From assembly GCA_964035795.1 (NCBI GenBank), contig OZ038321.1, positions 2,210,517-2,274,516 of the forward strand: a stretch of DNA of 64,000 bases, read 5' to 3'. This DNA comes from Pterobdella sp. o SKG-2022 (Eukaryota; Annelida; Clitellata; Hirudinida; Piscicolidae). The translations under genes and the position numbers were made by a program. The notes under the pieces are model-generated. The model ran no database searches. It was given only the letters and a program-made list of their open reading frames with translations, and was not told the origin of the DNA. How positions within the stretch are numbered: position 1 is the first letter of the stretch; each line of letters begins with the position of its first letter. Shown here in pieces: positions 23,550 through 35,994 of this stretch.

Positions 23550-23880
23550 GCCCGGCGAAAGAACCCACCTTCTCGTGGTGCCGGGTGTGCACTCCAACAA
23601 AAGTGTCGAAAAGGTTCCAAACCGCGGCTGCTTCTAACCACAAAGCTTCCAAACTTCGTCATTCTCATCATCATCATCATCATCATTACCCTAACTTTCA
23701 TCATCATCATCATCATCATCCCCCTAATCATCATCATCATCATCATCATCATTATCATCATCTTAATCATCATCATCATCATCCCCCTAATCATCATCAT
23801 AATCAACATTATTATCATTATCATCATCATCACTCTTATCATCATCATTACTATCAGCCTCCATATCATCATCTTCTTCA
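23336..23880. repeat. (CAT/ATC)n microsatellite array with a GC-rich insert
   Basis: About 430 bp of imperfect CAT repeats is interrupted at 23551-23662 by an unrelated GC-rich segment. Poly-His and poly-Met/Asp readings come from the repeat. Confidence 0.9.
23551..23637 (+). CDS. Candidate terminal exon inside the CAT array
   Basis: Directly after ATCATCAG (a usable acceptor, with the CAT repeat acting as pyrimidine-containing tract) the frame reads PGERTHLLVVPGVHSNKSVE then KVPNRGCF and TAA. It is GC-rich, while everything around it is repeat. Other frames are also open, so coding is unproven. No family recognised. Confidence 0.25.
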   Translation, partial: PGERTHLLVVPGVHSNKSVEKVPNRGCF

Positions 23881-24421
23881 AAAATACCAATTTTTCTAAC
23901 CAATGGAAAACAACAATTCAAATGAAATTAGCAAAAAATTAGGTTTATTTTTTTTTCAATTATATTATACTTTTTTGATGTAATAGACATCATAAAATAT
24001 AAGCTATAATTTTTTTTTATTTTTTCAAAAATACAAAATTATGAAGCGCTAAAAAAAGCTCGAATTTATCGATAATTTTCAATATTTTTTAAAATAAATT
24101 TCAAAACACCATCAGCCAAAAAACATCACTCTTTTCAAAACCATTGTTCGATCGCCACAAAATCTTTCAACAATCGATAATAAATACATTAATAAATAAA
24201 TATAAAAAATAAAAATAATATATAATAATAAAAAATAACAAAAATTAATTTTTTTAAAAATCTATTTCTGCGTTTTTTTCTGTGATTATATAAAGTTCTG
24301 CACAAATCAATACTAGAGGCAAACGTATAGAAACCTAATACAAAAAGGTAAAGCACGTTTATAGAAAGTTTTTTGCGAAAAATTTCGTTTTTTTTTCTTT
24401 CAACCATTACAATAAAACATT

Positions 24422-24535
24422 TGTATTTTGTAAAAAAAAATCAATCAAAAGAAGTTTTTTAATATATTTATCGAGAATCAAAAATCTATAATTTTCGATA
24501 AGTTTAGCCTTACCATAAAACGTTAGCAAAAAAAT
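24422..24535. repeat. Solo arm of foldback family B
   Basis: ATCTATAATTTTCGATAAG then TTTAGCCTTACCATAAAACG and TTAGC matches the arms at 10972 and 53876. Confidence 0.7.
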
Positions 24536-25092
24536 TATTGTATCTTGTATATTCAATTTGAGAAAAATTTTTTTTATAAAATTTCAAATATCGAGAATTT
24601 TTTAATGGATTCCATCGATAAAATCTTCATTCATTGAAGCAAACTAATGTCGTTGAACTTATGAAGTCTTGTTGATGTTTCAAGAATTAATTTTGCTCTG
24701 AATAAATTTAAAATCACAATTTCTTTATAAAGCTTTTTTTAACTGAATAAAATTATGAAATATTGAAACTAGAATATAGAATAAAAATAATTAGAAATTT
24801 AATAAATATGGTAAAAATATGAAATAAATAGTTTAAATTAATAATAAAAAAATTATTGAAAAAACAATAAAAAAAAATAAAATTCAACAAAGAACCAACA
24901 AAGAATGATAAAAACGAGAATATAATGCTACAACGTATGAATATATAATTAAACTCACAAAGAAACTGTTCGCTATGCTTAAAGGTGTTTATTTTTTTTT
25001 TCCCAATTTTTTATAATGTGTTCCATTTATTCAATCCACTACCAAAACTAATCAATTCATTTTTTTGTTGCTTAGATTTCTTTTTATTTTAT

Positions 25093-25830
25093 CTTGGAGC
25101 TGTTTAGAATATATTTTTTCACAAGGGTTTTGAATAATTTTAATGATTTTATGGATTTAAAATTATCTGGTAATTGATTCCAGCATTTAGCACCTTCTAC
25201 TCTTAAAGATAAATTCTTTTTATTAGTTCTATATTTTTCTATAATTAAATTGTTATTATTTCTTATATTGTAGTTATAGGTTTTAGTGTTAAAGAAATTA
25301 GAGAGAGTTAGGAAGAAGATTATTTATATGTTTAAAACTAAATATTAAGGTGTGTAATATATTTATGTTATTTATATTCAATATTTCTAAATCTTTATAA
25401 TTAATATTTTTATCAAATGGATAATTAAAGATAGTTCTGATTGTTAAGTTTTGTAGTGTTTGAATTTGTTTTATATTAGATTTATAATTACATGCCCAAA
25501 CAGTGTTACAATAATTAATATGTGGGTAAAAAAGAGAGGAATACAAGTTTAAGAATGTGTTAGTATTTAGTTTATAAGTCTTTTTCAAGAAATATATTTT
25601 ACTCTTTATTTTATATAGTTTATTCACTAGATAGTCAATATGATGTTCAAAACTTAAATTATTATCAAATATTATACCCAAGTATTTAAAGGGGATTTTA
25701 TAAGTAATAGGATTGTTAGCTAATACAAAATTCAAATTGTTTATATTGAAAACAGTATAATAAGTTTTATTTGTATTAACCATAAGATAATTACTTTTAA
25801 ACCAATTATTAATACTATTTAATTATCATT
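25093..25830 (-). mobile_element. 5'-truncated Jockey/CR1-like LINE, copy 1
   Basis: The minus-strand frame (to 25298) carries the RT thumb segment YLGIIFDNNLSFEHHI and is almost identical to 47800-48296 in the copy at 46470. It stops at the same place (LLPNSL-stop) and the C-terminal segment follows in another frame. Truncated before the catalytic YADD. Its 3' UTR differs after CAGCTCCAAG from the other two copies. Confidence 0.85.
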
Positions 25831-26026
25831 AGTATTATTATTTTTATTATTGTTATTGTTATTATTATTATCATTATTATTATTATTTCTATTAGACGGG
25901 ACTTAGATCAAAAAACACTAATGCTGATCATCTTTATATCGTAACTATATTGACAAAAGGCTTTTTTTAAAATAAATGCTTGGTTCATTATATTTTTTTA
26001 AAATAAAATAATTTTTGAATTTTTAC

Positions 26027-26190
26027 TGTGCGTATAACTCAGTGGTTGAGCATCAGACTAATTATCAAAAGATACCAGGTTCGATCCCGCGTGAACCGAC
26101 AATTAGTAGTCCACATGGAGTAGCGCCCTGTGGAACCAATCAATTGCGCAACCGAAACCCCACATAGGGGTGATCAAATGATCGACCTAT
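26027..26190 (+). mobile_element. tRNA-derived SINE, family S
   Basis: The tRNA-like head has an A-box-like TATAACTCAGTGG and a B box GGTTCGATCCC. It ends GAACCGACAATTAG and is followed by a body containing ACATGGAGTAGCGCCCTGTG, TCAATTGCGCAACCGAAAC and ATGATCGAC. Body copies occur at 26716 (-), 27648 (-) and 50275 (+). Confidence 0.8.
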
Positions 26191-26441
26191 TTTTACTAAA
26201 TATTCCATCAAAACAAAACTTTTAAGTTACTATTGATATAAGAGGTATAAGGATAATGATTCTCAGTAAAACTATGGCCATATAGACATGTGGACTGTTG
26301 AGTTTCATTATGAAATGAGATATCTTTATTGAATAAGTCTCTAGCTGGTTGTATCATTTTTTTTGTGTTAAGTAACATAATGTATTTCTGAAAAGTTTTT
26401 AATAAAAAATTTTTTGAATAATAAGTGATGTTATATATTTT

Positions 26442-26505
26442 ATAAGAGCCTCTGACAAATGGTCCATCTATGTAGAAAGCGCGCTATAAAAACGTGGATA
26501 AATAG
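26442..26505 (+). repeat. LINE-type tail fragment (GCGCGCTATAAAA)
   Basis: AGAGCCTCTGACAAATGG then GCGCGCTATAAAAACG resembles the 3' tails at 4026 and 36345. Confidence 0.4.
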
Positions 26506-26715
26506 ATAACAAGGCATTTTTAGATAATTTTTTATATTGGTTTTTCTATAGTAATAGCCACTCTTATCATCAAAAGTTTCATAAAATTTTGGAACAAATG
26601 AGTTGATAGCAGATGAGTATTATATTAAAGGTTTGAATTTTAACCCATTTAACTTAACTAGTTAATAATTAGTTAATACTTAATAGTTAAGAATTATAAT
26701 TGCAGTTAGTAAGTA

Positions 26716-26800
26716 AGTCGATCATTAGATCGCCTCTATGTAGAGTTTTGGTTGCGCAATTGATTGGTTTCCCAGAGCGCTACTTCATGTGGATCGCGTC
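26716..26800 (-). mobile_element. SINE family S, body only
   Basis: Reverse complement of the 26090-26187 body, without the tRNA head. With the copy at 26027 it forms an inverted pair 0.5 kb apart. Confidence 0.75.
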
Positions 26801-27419
26801 AAAAAAGTGATTTTTTTGAAATAAATCTTTGTAAAGGTGTTACATTAAAAATAAAGTTTTTTGCAGTTAATAATCTCAATTTTTTAATTCTTATATAAGA
26901 AAAACATTGGAAATTGGAACTATTTTCATTTAAAAAGTTAGTCTTATGTCCGTCTGGCTTGCCTTACTAAGTAATGTAAATTTCGACAAAAGATTTTTCA
27001 ATTAATTTATTTTAATATCCATAATTTTACTTTTTAAGTTTGTTTTTAATATCTGAAATTGCTTTAAAAAAACTAGCACTATTTACTGTTTTTTTTTGTT
27101 TTTTTAATTTTTTAGGCTGTAAATTAAAGATATTCTCATCTATAACAGCTATGATATTATGCTTTTCAGTTTTTTTAAGATCTACAATCGAGAGCTATGG
27201 TAATAATGTCACTTAGATCCTAAATGGCATTCATGCAGTAACGATTAAGCTAACTTTTGTTATCAAAGAACAAATTTATTTTTAATTAAACGAAAAAAAT
27301 TTTATTTTTTCCCTATCTGTTTTTACATCTCAATTTTATTTTTCATAAGTTAGGTTTTTGATAGATTTTTTTAAAAGCTTTGTTTGGTCACCTGATGTTA
27401 AACGGTGCCCAGCTTAGCA
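26801..27419. other. AT-rich DNA, no feature recognised
   Basis: No coding-like frame or shared repeat seen. Confidence 0.35.
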
Positions 27420-27690
27420 CTTGTAGTTATAGTCTGCTTTCTTGTTATAACCTAGATAACTGTAAGCTTTAGTATCGACGAACTAATATTCTGGTATTGT
27501 TGTCATTTGGTTTGGCGGACGATTTTCTTTTTTTTGACATCGGCAAGGCAAACTGCCCAAGTGTGGGAACGGTGGACCTTCAAGTCAATAATTTCAAGTT
27601 GGGCGTTAGCTTGGGCTGGCAGTCTATAAAAATAGCTACGCCTCCAGTTGAGGGTTCCACAGGGCGCTACTCCATGTAGACCAATAATAA
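27420..27690 (-). mobile_element. SINE-like repeat R fused to a family S module
   Basis: Read on the minus strand, TCTACATGGAGTAGCGCCCT and GTGGAACC (family S body) run directly into repeat R (GACTGCCAGCCCAAGC, CCCACACTTGGGCAGTTTG, AAATGACAACAATACCAGAA). Confidence 0.75.
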
Positions 27691-28039
27691 ATAAAAAACA
27701 AAATAAAATCAAAAAATAAGAAATCAAATATATTTCATCAATAAAAGATTTAATTTTTTTATTACACACGTTACCACTAAGAATGTGAGCAAAAAAATTA
27801 TAGTAAAAATAATTCAAGAAAAAAAAGCCATTTGCCAACCGTCTCAGCTAAATGCTTTCGTGCTAACTTGCAATGAAGAAGCTAAATTAATCTAAACTAT
27901 ACACATTTCCCCATCATAATAAATGTAGGGAAACCAACACGAACTATATTAATATACTAACAACATTAACTTTTCAAAGACATTTTAACGTGCTTATTAA
28001 CAATACTCAACAAGGTTTAACGTCGAAAGAATTTTAGTT

Positions 28040-28100
28040 CATTCATTAAGCAAAAATAGCTAGAATTTTCGGTAAGTATAGCCTTACGTTAGGGTGAACG
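28040..28100 (+). repeat. Degenerate solo arm of family B
   Basis: TAGCTAGAATTTTCGGTAAG then TATAGCCTTACG. Confidence 0.45.
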
Positions 28101-28160
28101 TATTTGGTAATAGAACAAATTAATATCACCTTAGCAATATTATGATACCAATGCAGAAAA

Positions 28161-29660
28161 AGTGGTAGAACTTTCATTGAAAATGGACCAACATAAGCTA
28201 ATTAGTTACAATAGCAGATATCACTTGCAATAGTACAGATTTATATAATTGATAATACTAATAATACTATCAAAATATCAAAAAGATTATGATATTAGTA
28301 AGAATATTAATAACAGAAAAAATTAATATAGCCTGAAGCAGTAATATAAGAAACACAGTCTTTATTTGAATGAAGTTAAAAAGCATGACATGTGTTAACT
28401 TGGTTTCAAAATTAAACTTAAAGAGTGAGGCAAGCTTTTGATATTTTTATTCATAGAAACCAGTATTTTCGAAAAATTTTTATAAATCGTTAGTTTTGTA
28501 TTGTATTGTATTTTATCGTGTTGTATTGTATTGTGTTGTGTTGTATTGTATTGTGTTTTATTGTATTGTATTGTTTTGTATTTTATTGTATTGTGTTGTG
28601 TTGTATTGTATTTTGTTGTATTTTATTGTATTGTATTGTATTAGGTTGTGTTGTATTGTATTGTTTTGTATTGTATTGTATTGTGTTGTATTGTATTGTA
28701 TTGTGTTGTATTGTATTGTTTTGTATTGTATTGTATTATATTGTATTGTATTGTTTTGTATTGTTTTGTTTTGTTTTGTTTTGTATTGTATCGTATTGTG
28801 TTGTATTGTATTGTATTGTATTGTATTGTGTTGTATTGTATTGTTTTTTATTGTATTGTATTGTATTGTTTTGTTTTGTTTTGTATTGTATTGTATTGTG
28901 TTGTATTCCAAGTGGTAGAACTTTCATTGAAAATGGACCAACATAAGCTAATTAGTTACAATAGCAGATATCACTTGCAATAGTACAGATTTATATAATT
29001 GATAATACTAATAATACTATCAAAATATCAAAAAGATTATGATATTAGTAAGAATATTAATAACAGAAAAAATTAATATAGCCTGAAGCAGTAATATAAG
29101 AAACACAGTCTTTATTTGAATGAAGTTAAAAAGCATGACATGTGTTAACTTGGTTTCAAAATTAAACTTAAAGAGTGAGGCAAGCTTTTGATATTTTTAT
29201 TCATAGAAACCAGTATTTTCGAAAAATTTTTATAAATCGTTAGTTTTGTATTGTATTGTATTTTATCGTGTTGTATTGTATTGTGTTGTGTTGTATTGTA
29301 TTGTGTTTTATTGTATTGTATTGTTTTGTATTTTATTGTATTGTGTTGTGTTGTATTGTATTTTGTTGTATTTTATTGTATTGTATTGTATTAGGTTGTG
29401 TTGTATTGTATTGTTTTGTATTGTATTGTATTGTGTTGTATTGTATTGTATTGTGTTGTATTGTATTGTTTTGTATTGTATTGTATTATATTGTATTGTA
29501 TTGTTTTGTATTGTTTTGTTTTGTTTTGTTTTGTATTGTATCGTATTGTGTTGTATTGTATTGTATTGTATTGTATTGTGTTGTATTGTATTATATTGTA
29601 TTGTATTGTTTTGTATTGTATTGTTTTGTATTGTTTTGTATTGTATTGTATTGTTTTGTA
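28161..29660 (+). repeat. 750-bp tandem duplication
   Basis: The segment beginning AGTGGTAGAACTTTCATTG at 28161 recurs at 28911, offset exactly 750 bp. The copies appear identical for at least the first 680 bp, including the start of the TTGTA array, then differ within the array. A recent unequal exchange or replication slippage is the likely cause. Confidence 0.9.
28493..28907. repeat. TTGTA pentanucleotide satellite, array 1
   Basis: TTGTA units with TTTTGTA, TTGTG and TTTTA variants. No stop codon can arise in the pure unit on the plus strand, so long Tyr-Cys-Ile-Val-Leu frames here are artefacts. Confidence 0.95.
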
Positions 29661-30255
29661 TTGTATTGTTTTGTATTGTATTGTTTTGTATTGTTTTGTT
29701 TTGTTTTGTATTGTATCGTATTGTGTTGTATTGTATTGTATTGTATTGTGTTGTATTGTATTTTGTTGTATTGTATTGTTTTGTATTGTATTGTATTGTA
29801 TTGTGTTTTATTGTATTGTATTGTATTGTTTTGTTTTATATTTTATTGTATTGTATTGTATTAGGTTGTGTTGTATTGTATTGTGTTGTATTGTATTGTA
29901 TTGTGTTGTATTGTATTGTTTTGTATTGTATTGTATTATATTGTATTGTATTGTTTTGTATTGTATTGTTTTGTATTGTATTGTTTTGTATTGTATTGTT
30001 TTGTATTGTGTTTTATTGTATTGTTTTGTATTGTATTGTATTATATTGTATTGTATTGTTTTGTATTGTATTGTTTTGTATTGTTTTGTATTGTATTGTA
30101 TTGTTTTGTATTGTATTGTTTTGTATTGTATTGTTTTGTATTGTATTGTTTTGTATTGTATTGTTTTGTATTGTATTGTTTTGTATTGTATTGTTTTGTA
30201 TTGTGTTTTATTGTATTGTTTTGTATTGTTTTGTATTGTATTGTATTGTATTGAT
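29243..30255. repeat. TTGTA satellite, array 2 (about 1 kb)
   Basis: Same unit as array 1, extended. The last 250 bp show a higher-order alternation of TTGTA and TTTTGTA with a 15-bp period. Confidence 0.95.
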
Positions 30256-30259
30256 TATA

Positions 30260-32240
30260 CATATCAAAAAGCTTTTTTTCTAAGTTTTATCGTGATTTTA
30301 TGATTCACGTATTGTATTTTATTTCTTAATCTTTTTTCGTATTTAATATTTTTATATTATTTTTTCAATTCATTATTTATGTTCTATTTTGTTCTATTTA
30401 TATAAGATAATATATACAGGTATTTCACTTTTTTTCATCATAGTTATATTATTTCATTTTCTTTTTTTTTAATTTATGAACCAATTTTTTCATAATTATA
30501 AACTAAAAACCTTTTCAAAAACAGCAAAATAAAAGCACAGATCTAAGTGCCATCGCACGTCAATCTTAACAGAATCTAATTCAAAGTGAATCCCAGAGAC
30601 TTTCCTCAAATGAGATGCTGTTTATTCACCCCAATTAAGAGTGCTTAGGTTATAAGGGTATTCAAATGTGTTTGAGTGTATGTAATTCAGTGGTTTAGTG
30701 ATTGAGTGAAATTTTTAGGCAATATGTATAATGCCTGTTAAATTACATATTTTTTGCATATATTTTTAGCGTATTTGAAAAATTAAGGGTTTTACTTTAA
30801 AACTATTGAATTTAATTTTTAGATTATTTGTTGATTATATCAATTAAATGATGAACCACTTAGTATATTAACGAAAGAAAAAACAATTTCCGAACATGAT
30901 TTGTGCTTTCTAAGTTCACTTCTAAGCAAAACTAATAAACTCAAAGCGATTCAGTCTCACCATAAAACATTATGCAGAAGAAATAGAAAAAAGAATTTTT
31001 TTATCAAAAACTATTTAATGAATAATTTTTTTTGTAATGAGAATAATCAAATGACCTTAATTGAGCTTATAATTATTATATTCTGTTGGGAGTTTAAAAT
31101 AAACGTATTGAACGCAATATGCCAACGTTTAATTGAATAATAAAGTAAAACTTGTTAAAAATACATAAAATGACTAAAACGATGAAAACAAACACACCTT
31201 ACTTAAAAAACAGGCAATATGTACATTACCTGAATGCATACATTGCTTGTAACAAAGATATGATTTCATGTATTAATCCTTAAAACTCCAAAGATATTGA
31301 GATATTTTTTTTTAATTTTAAAAATAAAATTTTATCAATTGAAATTTTAGTTATAGTTTTCCAATATTAATTCAATTCCCAAAGTTTTTAGTCAATTTCT
31401 CTTATTTTCGAGTGCACATGGTAATAGTCTATTGAATCAGGCATTTTGTATACAGACTATTATGTATTGACAACAATCAAAATATATTGACACCTTTGTC
31501 AAGTTATAAATTTTATTTTTTCTATTTTTTTTTATTTAATTCTTTTTAATTTATTTTTTATTCAAAAAAAGTTTTTTTCACAAACTTTCTTCTTTTTTGG
31601 CTTTCAATTTTAAGAATAAAGCTCCTTATATCTAATGAATATACACTTTACTTGAAAAAAACAGGCAGTATGTATATTGCCTGAAAGCTTAGAAAATTAT
31701 ACATAATAGGTATTAGCTCTAAAAATATATACATATATTGAATAAATGGTTATTTTCCCAATTAATTATTAATATATTATGTTCAATTTTCTTTTAAAAT
31801 AGGATATAAATTAATTAAATGTATATAAAATATAGTAACTAATATTATATCTTTTTAAAATATTTTTTCGTTTTATTATATATAAATTATACTATATATA
31901 TTATATATTATATGTGAAATAACTTTTCCATTTTTTCAAATTTATTTTCTCATTATATATAAAATAATATTATATGTGAGTTAAATATGAAACATATCTT
32001 ATAGAAATAATATTATATATAAACTATATTATATACAAATCATATTAAATATAAACTAGATACTTTTCAAGCATATAGACTATAATTTATAATAATTGAA
32101 TTATATTTTAATCAGATTATATCTTATTTAGTTTATATATTATTATATTATGATTTAATTATACATTAATTATATAATATTATTATATATTGATTTTATT
32201 TTTTAACATATTCCCTTTCAACTGTTCGTTATTAATTTTT
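30260..32240. other. AT-rich DNA with three dispersed small palindromes
   Basis: CAGGCARTATGTAYATTRCCTG-like palindromes lie at 30716-30744, 31207-31238 and 31659-31690; the last two also share the left flank TTACTTRAAAAAA. An open frame at 30901-31140 is AT-driven and unsupported. Confidence 0.5.
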
Positions 32241-32245
32241 TCACC

Positions 32246-32320
32246 AGGAATCGAACCCTGGTTACCAAGTTAGTAATTAAAAACTTTTGTCTTAATCTAT
32301 AAACCTTCTTTACGTTCATC
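32246..32320 (-). mobile_element. tRNA-like relic (possible SINE head)
   Basis: A B-box-like GGTTCGATTCC within an imperfect T arm (CCAGG/CCTGG) on the minus strand. The D arm and acceptor are not convincing, so not a functional tRNA gene. Confidence 0.3.
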
Positions 32321-32925
32321 TCTAATGAATATAAAAATTAAGTGTGTATACTTTCACATACCCTATGTTTAAGTATGTGACTCATAATGTGTATGTGAAA
32401 AAAAAAATCAAAAACTATTCTAAGAAATAAATGGGTGTCATAATAAAAAAAGCAGAAAAAAAAACAAAAAAAAAACAAAATCTGACTTTAACGATGCTAT
32501 ATAGGCATTACAGAAAAATAAATTCAATGTCAATCTTCTAATATATTTATATCATAATTTGCCTCAGTTTCTCACCTTGGCGCTATAAAAAATTTTATTA
32601 TTAGTAGTATCCAGATTAATATTATTAGTTTTTTTTGTTTTCATATTTAATTAGCAAAATATTGGTGATAAGATGACGTATTGAAGATATAATGATACAT
32701 AAAATAAATAAATAAATAAATAAATAGAATAAAGAAATTTTTCAAAAAAAACAAATAAAAGTTAAAATAATTAATTACCAATATTTTCGATGAGCTATCA
32801 AAACCATGCACAGATGATAAAACTACATTAGAGTGAGTGTTTCAATAAAAAATATTGTTGATAATAATATCAACAACAAAAATAACAAAAAAAATCAATA
32901 GTAGAAAGAATAATGTTAATAATTA

Positions 32926-33380
32926 GAACCTATAACTACAATAGAAGAAATAATAACAATTTAATTATAGAAAAATATAGAACTAATAAAAAGAAATTAT
33001 CTTTAAGAGTAGAAGGTGCTAAATGCTGGAATCAATTACCAGATAATTTTAAATCCATAAAATCATTAAAATTATTCAAAACCCTTGTGAAAAAATATAT
33101 TCTAAACAGCTCCAAGTTATAAATCTAGTTTGTTATTACCTTATTTTTTATTTCATTCGATTTGAATTCTTTTTTTTGTTTTGTTTTTAAATGCAATTTC
33201 ATTTACGGTACATCATTATACCCTTGAAAGGCATGTTTTATTAATTTGATTTGTTTCCATTTAAGCCATTTTCTTTTATTCTTATAAGTTGTTTTAATTA
33301 GTTTTGCTATTCATTTCACTTCAACTTTTTGAGTTTCATGTAGTTTTTTATATCAATAAAAGAATTGTGTTAAAAAAAAA
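32926..33380 (+). mobile_element. 5'-truncated Jockey/CR1-like LINE, copy 2 (3' end only)
   Basis: The 66-residue frame with LRVEGAKCWNQLPDNFKS, FKTLVKKYILNSSKL and stop is the ORF2 C-terminus. The 250-nt 3' UTR ends ATCAATAAAAGAATTGTG and oligo(A). It differs from 48308-48765 by only a few bases, so both insertions are recent. Confidence 0.85.
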
Positions 33381-33779
33381 ATTAATGGTATTAATGACAA
33401 AAACATACAACAGATAAAATATATATATATATATAAATTCAATAAAGAAAAGTGTTTTATAAGATGCAAAACTGGAGATACAACAATAATAACGTAAATG
33501 ATTAAACATTTGAAAAATAAAATAAGATATGGAAAACATACAAAAAAAAATGAAAATCAAACAAAATCAAATTCTTTTCCCTTTAAATCATCCTATTGAC
33601 CATTTTGTTGATTGGGCTATGGATAATTCATTTTGAAAGCTAAAAAGCAAATAAAATTAATTAAACATTTTTTTTTTGTTTTACAGCTGGTATGCTTGTT
33701 TATTGATTCTAGTTTTTTTATGTGTATCCAGTGATATTTGGTTTACATATAAGTTTTTCAAGTCATTTATATTATGCAT

Positions 33780-35960
33780 TTCCGTCCCGATGTTGCACCA
33801 CCTTGACGTGGTAGGGCGGCTTATGTGTCCCAGTGACTCCCAAGGCTATATGAGCGAGGGCTTTGGCTTCTGGAAGGTTCAACCATGCTCAGAAGGTTTG
33901 AGGAGTTGGGTTCAGACAAAACGGTGCATCCTGGCCCTCTAGGTTGGGGGTTGTGCTGCGGATTAACTACCTACAAATAGAAAAAAAGCAAGTTACAGAA
34001 ACCAACAAAAACTATAACCAGAAATCCTCCGTTTCAGGGAAAGCTGGAATTCCTTTTAGGAAATTTATGACGCGTTGCAGCCAAACCCATCAGGGAGCTT
34101 CAGAGCTGAAGACTCATCCTCACCCAGAAACATTCTTATTAAAAATCCCAGATTTCTCTTACAAAATTCTGTTTTTCTGGGAACATGGAATGTGAGAACA
34201 CTGGGAGACAGGAAAATGTGCACAAGCAGCGAGGGAAATACAAAGATACAACCTCACACTCATGGGCATGTGCGAAGTACTTTGGACTGGTCATGGAAAG
34301 ACGAAATTGCAAACAGGGAAGACGTTGTTCTATTCAGGCAAAAACGAAGAACGCCATGAAGCTGGTGTAGAAATCCTTTTGTCCAAAAAAGCGGCTAACA
34401 GTTTGCTAGAATGGAATCCTGTGTCAGACCGAATCATCACAGCACGCTTCGAGTCACGCTTCAAGAAAGTGTCTATTATTATGTGTTATGCACCCACCAA
34501 CACATCAGAAGAGGAAGATAAGAACAGCTTCTATGCCCAACTCCAATCAGTTCTAGACAAGATCCCGAACCGAGACATGCTCATCCTAATGGGGGACATG
34601 AATGCGAAGGTTGGAGCAGACAACACTGATAGAGAGCGCGAGATGGGGAGACACGGACTTGGAAAAATGAACGAAAATGGGGAGATGCCAGCTTACTTCT
34701 GTTCCACCAATAGTCTCGTTATTGGAGGTACAATCTTTTCGCACCGGAAATACCACAAAGCCACTTGGGTTTTTCCTGACAAGCTGACAGAAAATCAAAT
34801 TGACCACGTCATGGTGAGACAACGCTACAGAAGCTCACTGCAAGATGTTAGGGTGAGACGCGGCGCCGACATTAGGTCAGACCACCACCTCGTCGTCACA
34901 AAGATCAAGATGCGGCTGTCCACAAGAAAGAATCTGCCGAAACCAAAATAAAAGTTCAATGTCGGGAAACTGAAACAAAAAGACACAAAGCAAATGTTTC
35001 AGCTTTCTCTTCACAACCGCTTCGAAATGCTACAGTCAAACGAAGCAGAAGCAGTTGAGCAGAGATGCTCAACATTCAAAGAAGCAATTGCAGGAGCATG
35101 TGAAGACGTCTTGGGACGAGCACATTTCAGAAGGAAACCGTGGATCAGTGACGAATCATGGAAGAAGGTGGAGAAGAGAAGGCTGGACAAACAAGAGATG
35201 AACCAGGCAAAGACTCGCCAACAGAAACAGCAAGTATCTGACAGACATTCCACTCTCTCAAAAGAAGTCAAAAAAAAGCTACGATAAGACAAACGAATGT
35301 ACTTCAAGACTTTCGCTGATGAAGCAGAGCAGGCGGCTAGCAAGGGCGATTTCAAGACTTTGTATGGCACCACCAGAATCCTCTGTGGACGACACTGTAA
35401 TCCAAACAGGCCTGTGAGAAACAAAGAAGGGAGACTGCTTACAATGGTGGAAGACCAACTGGCGAGGTGGAAAGAACATTTTCAAGAAGTTCTAAATCGA
35501 CCTGCATCAGAGCAAAGACCTCAACTGAATCCGGGCGATCCACTCGACATCAACATTGAAGAGATCACCAAAGAAAAAATTCACAAAGCCCTCAGTAGTT
35601 TGAAAAACGGAAAAGCCGCTGGCACAGACAACATCTCAGCGGAGGCGTTGAAAGAAGGAGGAACGGGCATCATTAACCAACTGCATCAATTGCCCAATCT
35701 GATATGGGCAACACAGAAGGTACCAACAGAGTGGAGCAAAGGACTATTAGTGAAAATTCCCAAATACGGTGACAGACTCTTGAATAGAACCCACAAGGGA
35801 AGAGAAGGAGGGGACGTCCAAAACAGACCTGGAGGAGAAGTCTAAACTGTGAGCTGCGGAACTCTGGCTTAACATGGGAAAAGGCCAAAACCAGCGCCTG
35901 AGACAGAGGGAGATGGAAGAAAGTTGTTGAGGCCCTATGCTCCCTTAGGATTCTAAAAGA
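33780..35960 (+). mobile_element. RTE-like (craniofacial development protein 2-like) LINE, internally deleted
   Basis: The element is GC-richer than its surroundings. It encodes an APE-type endonuclease: a decayed LGTWNVRTL start near 34175, then YAPTNTSEEEDK, LMGDMNAKVGAD, ENQIDHV and the SDHHLV catalytic signature (34262-34951). A linker (WISDESWKKVEKRRLDK) and the start of the RT domain (KNGKAAGTDNISAEALKEGG, WSKGLLVKIPKYGD) follow. At about 35777 the frame jumps to the ORF C-terminus (GKRRRGRPKQTWRRSL, GLTWEKAK, DRGRWKKVVEALC), so the RT catalytic core including YADD is missing. Frameshifts and stops at 34949 and 35285 add to inactivation. It ends in an AATAATAAT tail. Confidence 0.9.

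Positions 35961-35994
<34 letters not shown>

Noticed and set aside
23299..23899. His-rich and Met/Asp-rich proteins
   Set aside because: CAT microsatellite; only the GC-rich 23551-23637 insert is worth noting.
27497..27838. Protein-coding genes in repeat R (conserved HSHTWAVCLA-like frame)
   Set aside because: The frame similarity follows the nucleotide similarity of a SINE-like repeat; the third copy is frame-broken.
28161..30255. CRISPR-like array
   Set aside because: No uniform repeat/spacer structure; this is a eukaryotic satellite and tandem duplication.
28496..30303. Long open frames rich in Tyr-Cys-Ile-Val-Leu, up to 345 codons
   Set aside because: They arise because TTGTA satellite lacks stop codons in every plus frame; composition is purely repeat-driven.
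32246..32320. tRNA gene
   Set aside because: Only the T-arm/B-box is credible; the D arm and acceptor do not fold.
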